Positions 6,960-7,040 of a stretch of 7,040 nucleotides of DNA are shown here, piece by piece. Location: positions 1 through 7,040 of the forward strand of contig SFXD01000094.1 in the NCBI GenBank assembly GCA_004559785.1, in the 5' to 3' direction. Made by a program: the position numbers and the translations under genes. Numbering within the stretch: position 1 is the first letter of the stretch; each line of letters opens with the position of its first letter. The notes beneath the pieces were generated by a model. It did no database searches. It had not been told where the DNA came from and worked only from the letters and a program-made list of their open reading frames with translations. This DNA comes from a bacterium (GTDB lineage: Bacteria > Bacteroidota > Bacteroidia > Bacteroidales > Bacteroidaceae).

Positions 6960-7040
6960 ATGAACAAGACTTTAAGGCAATACATAGGCCTGATTTCGGC
7001 AGTGGTGGCATATTACGTCATACACGAGGGAGCACATCTG
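6960..7040 (+). CDS. Start of a membrane protein with HExxH motif, putative M50-like metalloprotease (5' part only)
   Basis: An ATG at 6960 opens a frame of 27 codons that is still open at the window edge. After a short basic N-terminus (MNKTLRQ) comes a hydrophobic helix from about residue 8 that runs directly into VIHEGAHL (20-27). His22, Glu23 and His26 form an HExxH zinc motif inside or at the end of the first membrane helix. This is the arrangement of site-2-protease (M50) family intramembrane proteases, where the motif sits in the first core helix. The gene is divergent from the M3 peptidase, with a candidate -7 box 34 nt upstream and no Shine-Dalgarno. With so little visible, both the reading as a gene and the family are provisional. 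A membrane protein of another kind that carries HExxH by chance cannot be excluded. Confidence 0.6.
   Translation, partial: MNKTLRQYIGLISAVVAYYVIHEGAHL

Noticed and set aside
6926..7020. Three CGTCA pentamers at 6926-6930, 6956-6960 and 7016-7020
   Set aside because: A five-base word occurring three times in about 95 bp, partly inside coding sequence, is not enough to claim a binding-site array.

Overview
The window reads as chromosomal DNA of a Bacteroidales bacterium, most likely a gut Prevotella or a close relative. This rests on three things: exact Bacteroidetes-type promoter boxes (TTTG, 19 nt, TAnnTTTG), start codons preceded by A/T-rich sequence without clear Shine-Dalgarno motifs, and the pairing of secreted GH92 and GH31 glycosidases. 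The genus is inference; the phylum is fairly safe.

Layout. Three large genes lie head to tail on the minus strand, in transcription order: an M3-family zinc metallopeptidase with a lipoprotein signal (6778 to 4781), a GH92 alpha-mannosidase-type glycosidase with a signal peptide (4668 to 2395), and a GH31 glycosidase with a signal peptide (2329, running off the left edge). The gaps are 112 and 65 bp. The first gap holds an imperfect hairpin. At the right edge a divergent plus-strand gene begins at 6960; only 27 residues are visible, a hydrophobic helix ending in an HExxH zinc-protease motif. The 181-bp divergent region (6779-6959) holds a very good promoter for the minus-strand genes, a plausible one for the plus-strand gene, and a 12-bp AT palindrome between them. 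No stretch longer than 300 bases lacks a gene. I see no tRNA, rRNA, CRISPR array, IS element or transposase.

How the genes may work together. All three minus-strand products carry export signals and would act in the cell envelope: one trims peptides, one removes alpha-mannosyl residues, and one removes an alpha-linked sugar. That suits breakdown of glycoproteins or glycopeptides (host N-glycans or yeast mannoprotein), with the peptidase handling the peptide part. This joint role is inferred from gene order. No SusC/SusD pair or regulator of a polysaccharide utilisation locus is visible here.

Most notable: the GH92 protein departs from the usual family signatures near its N-terminus and next to the NEP motif; the GH31 protein has an unusual LDWQQ context at its nucleophile; and the edge gene looks like a membrane-embedded metalloprotease. 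I found no clearly new system.
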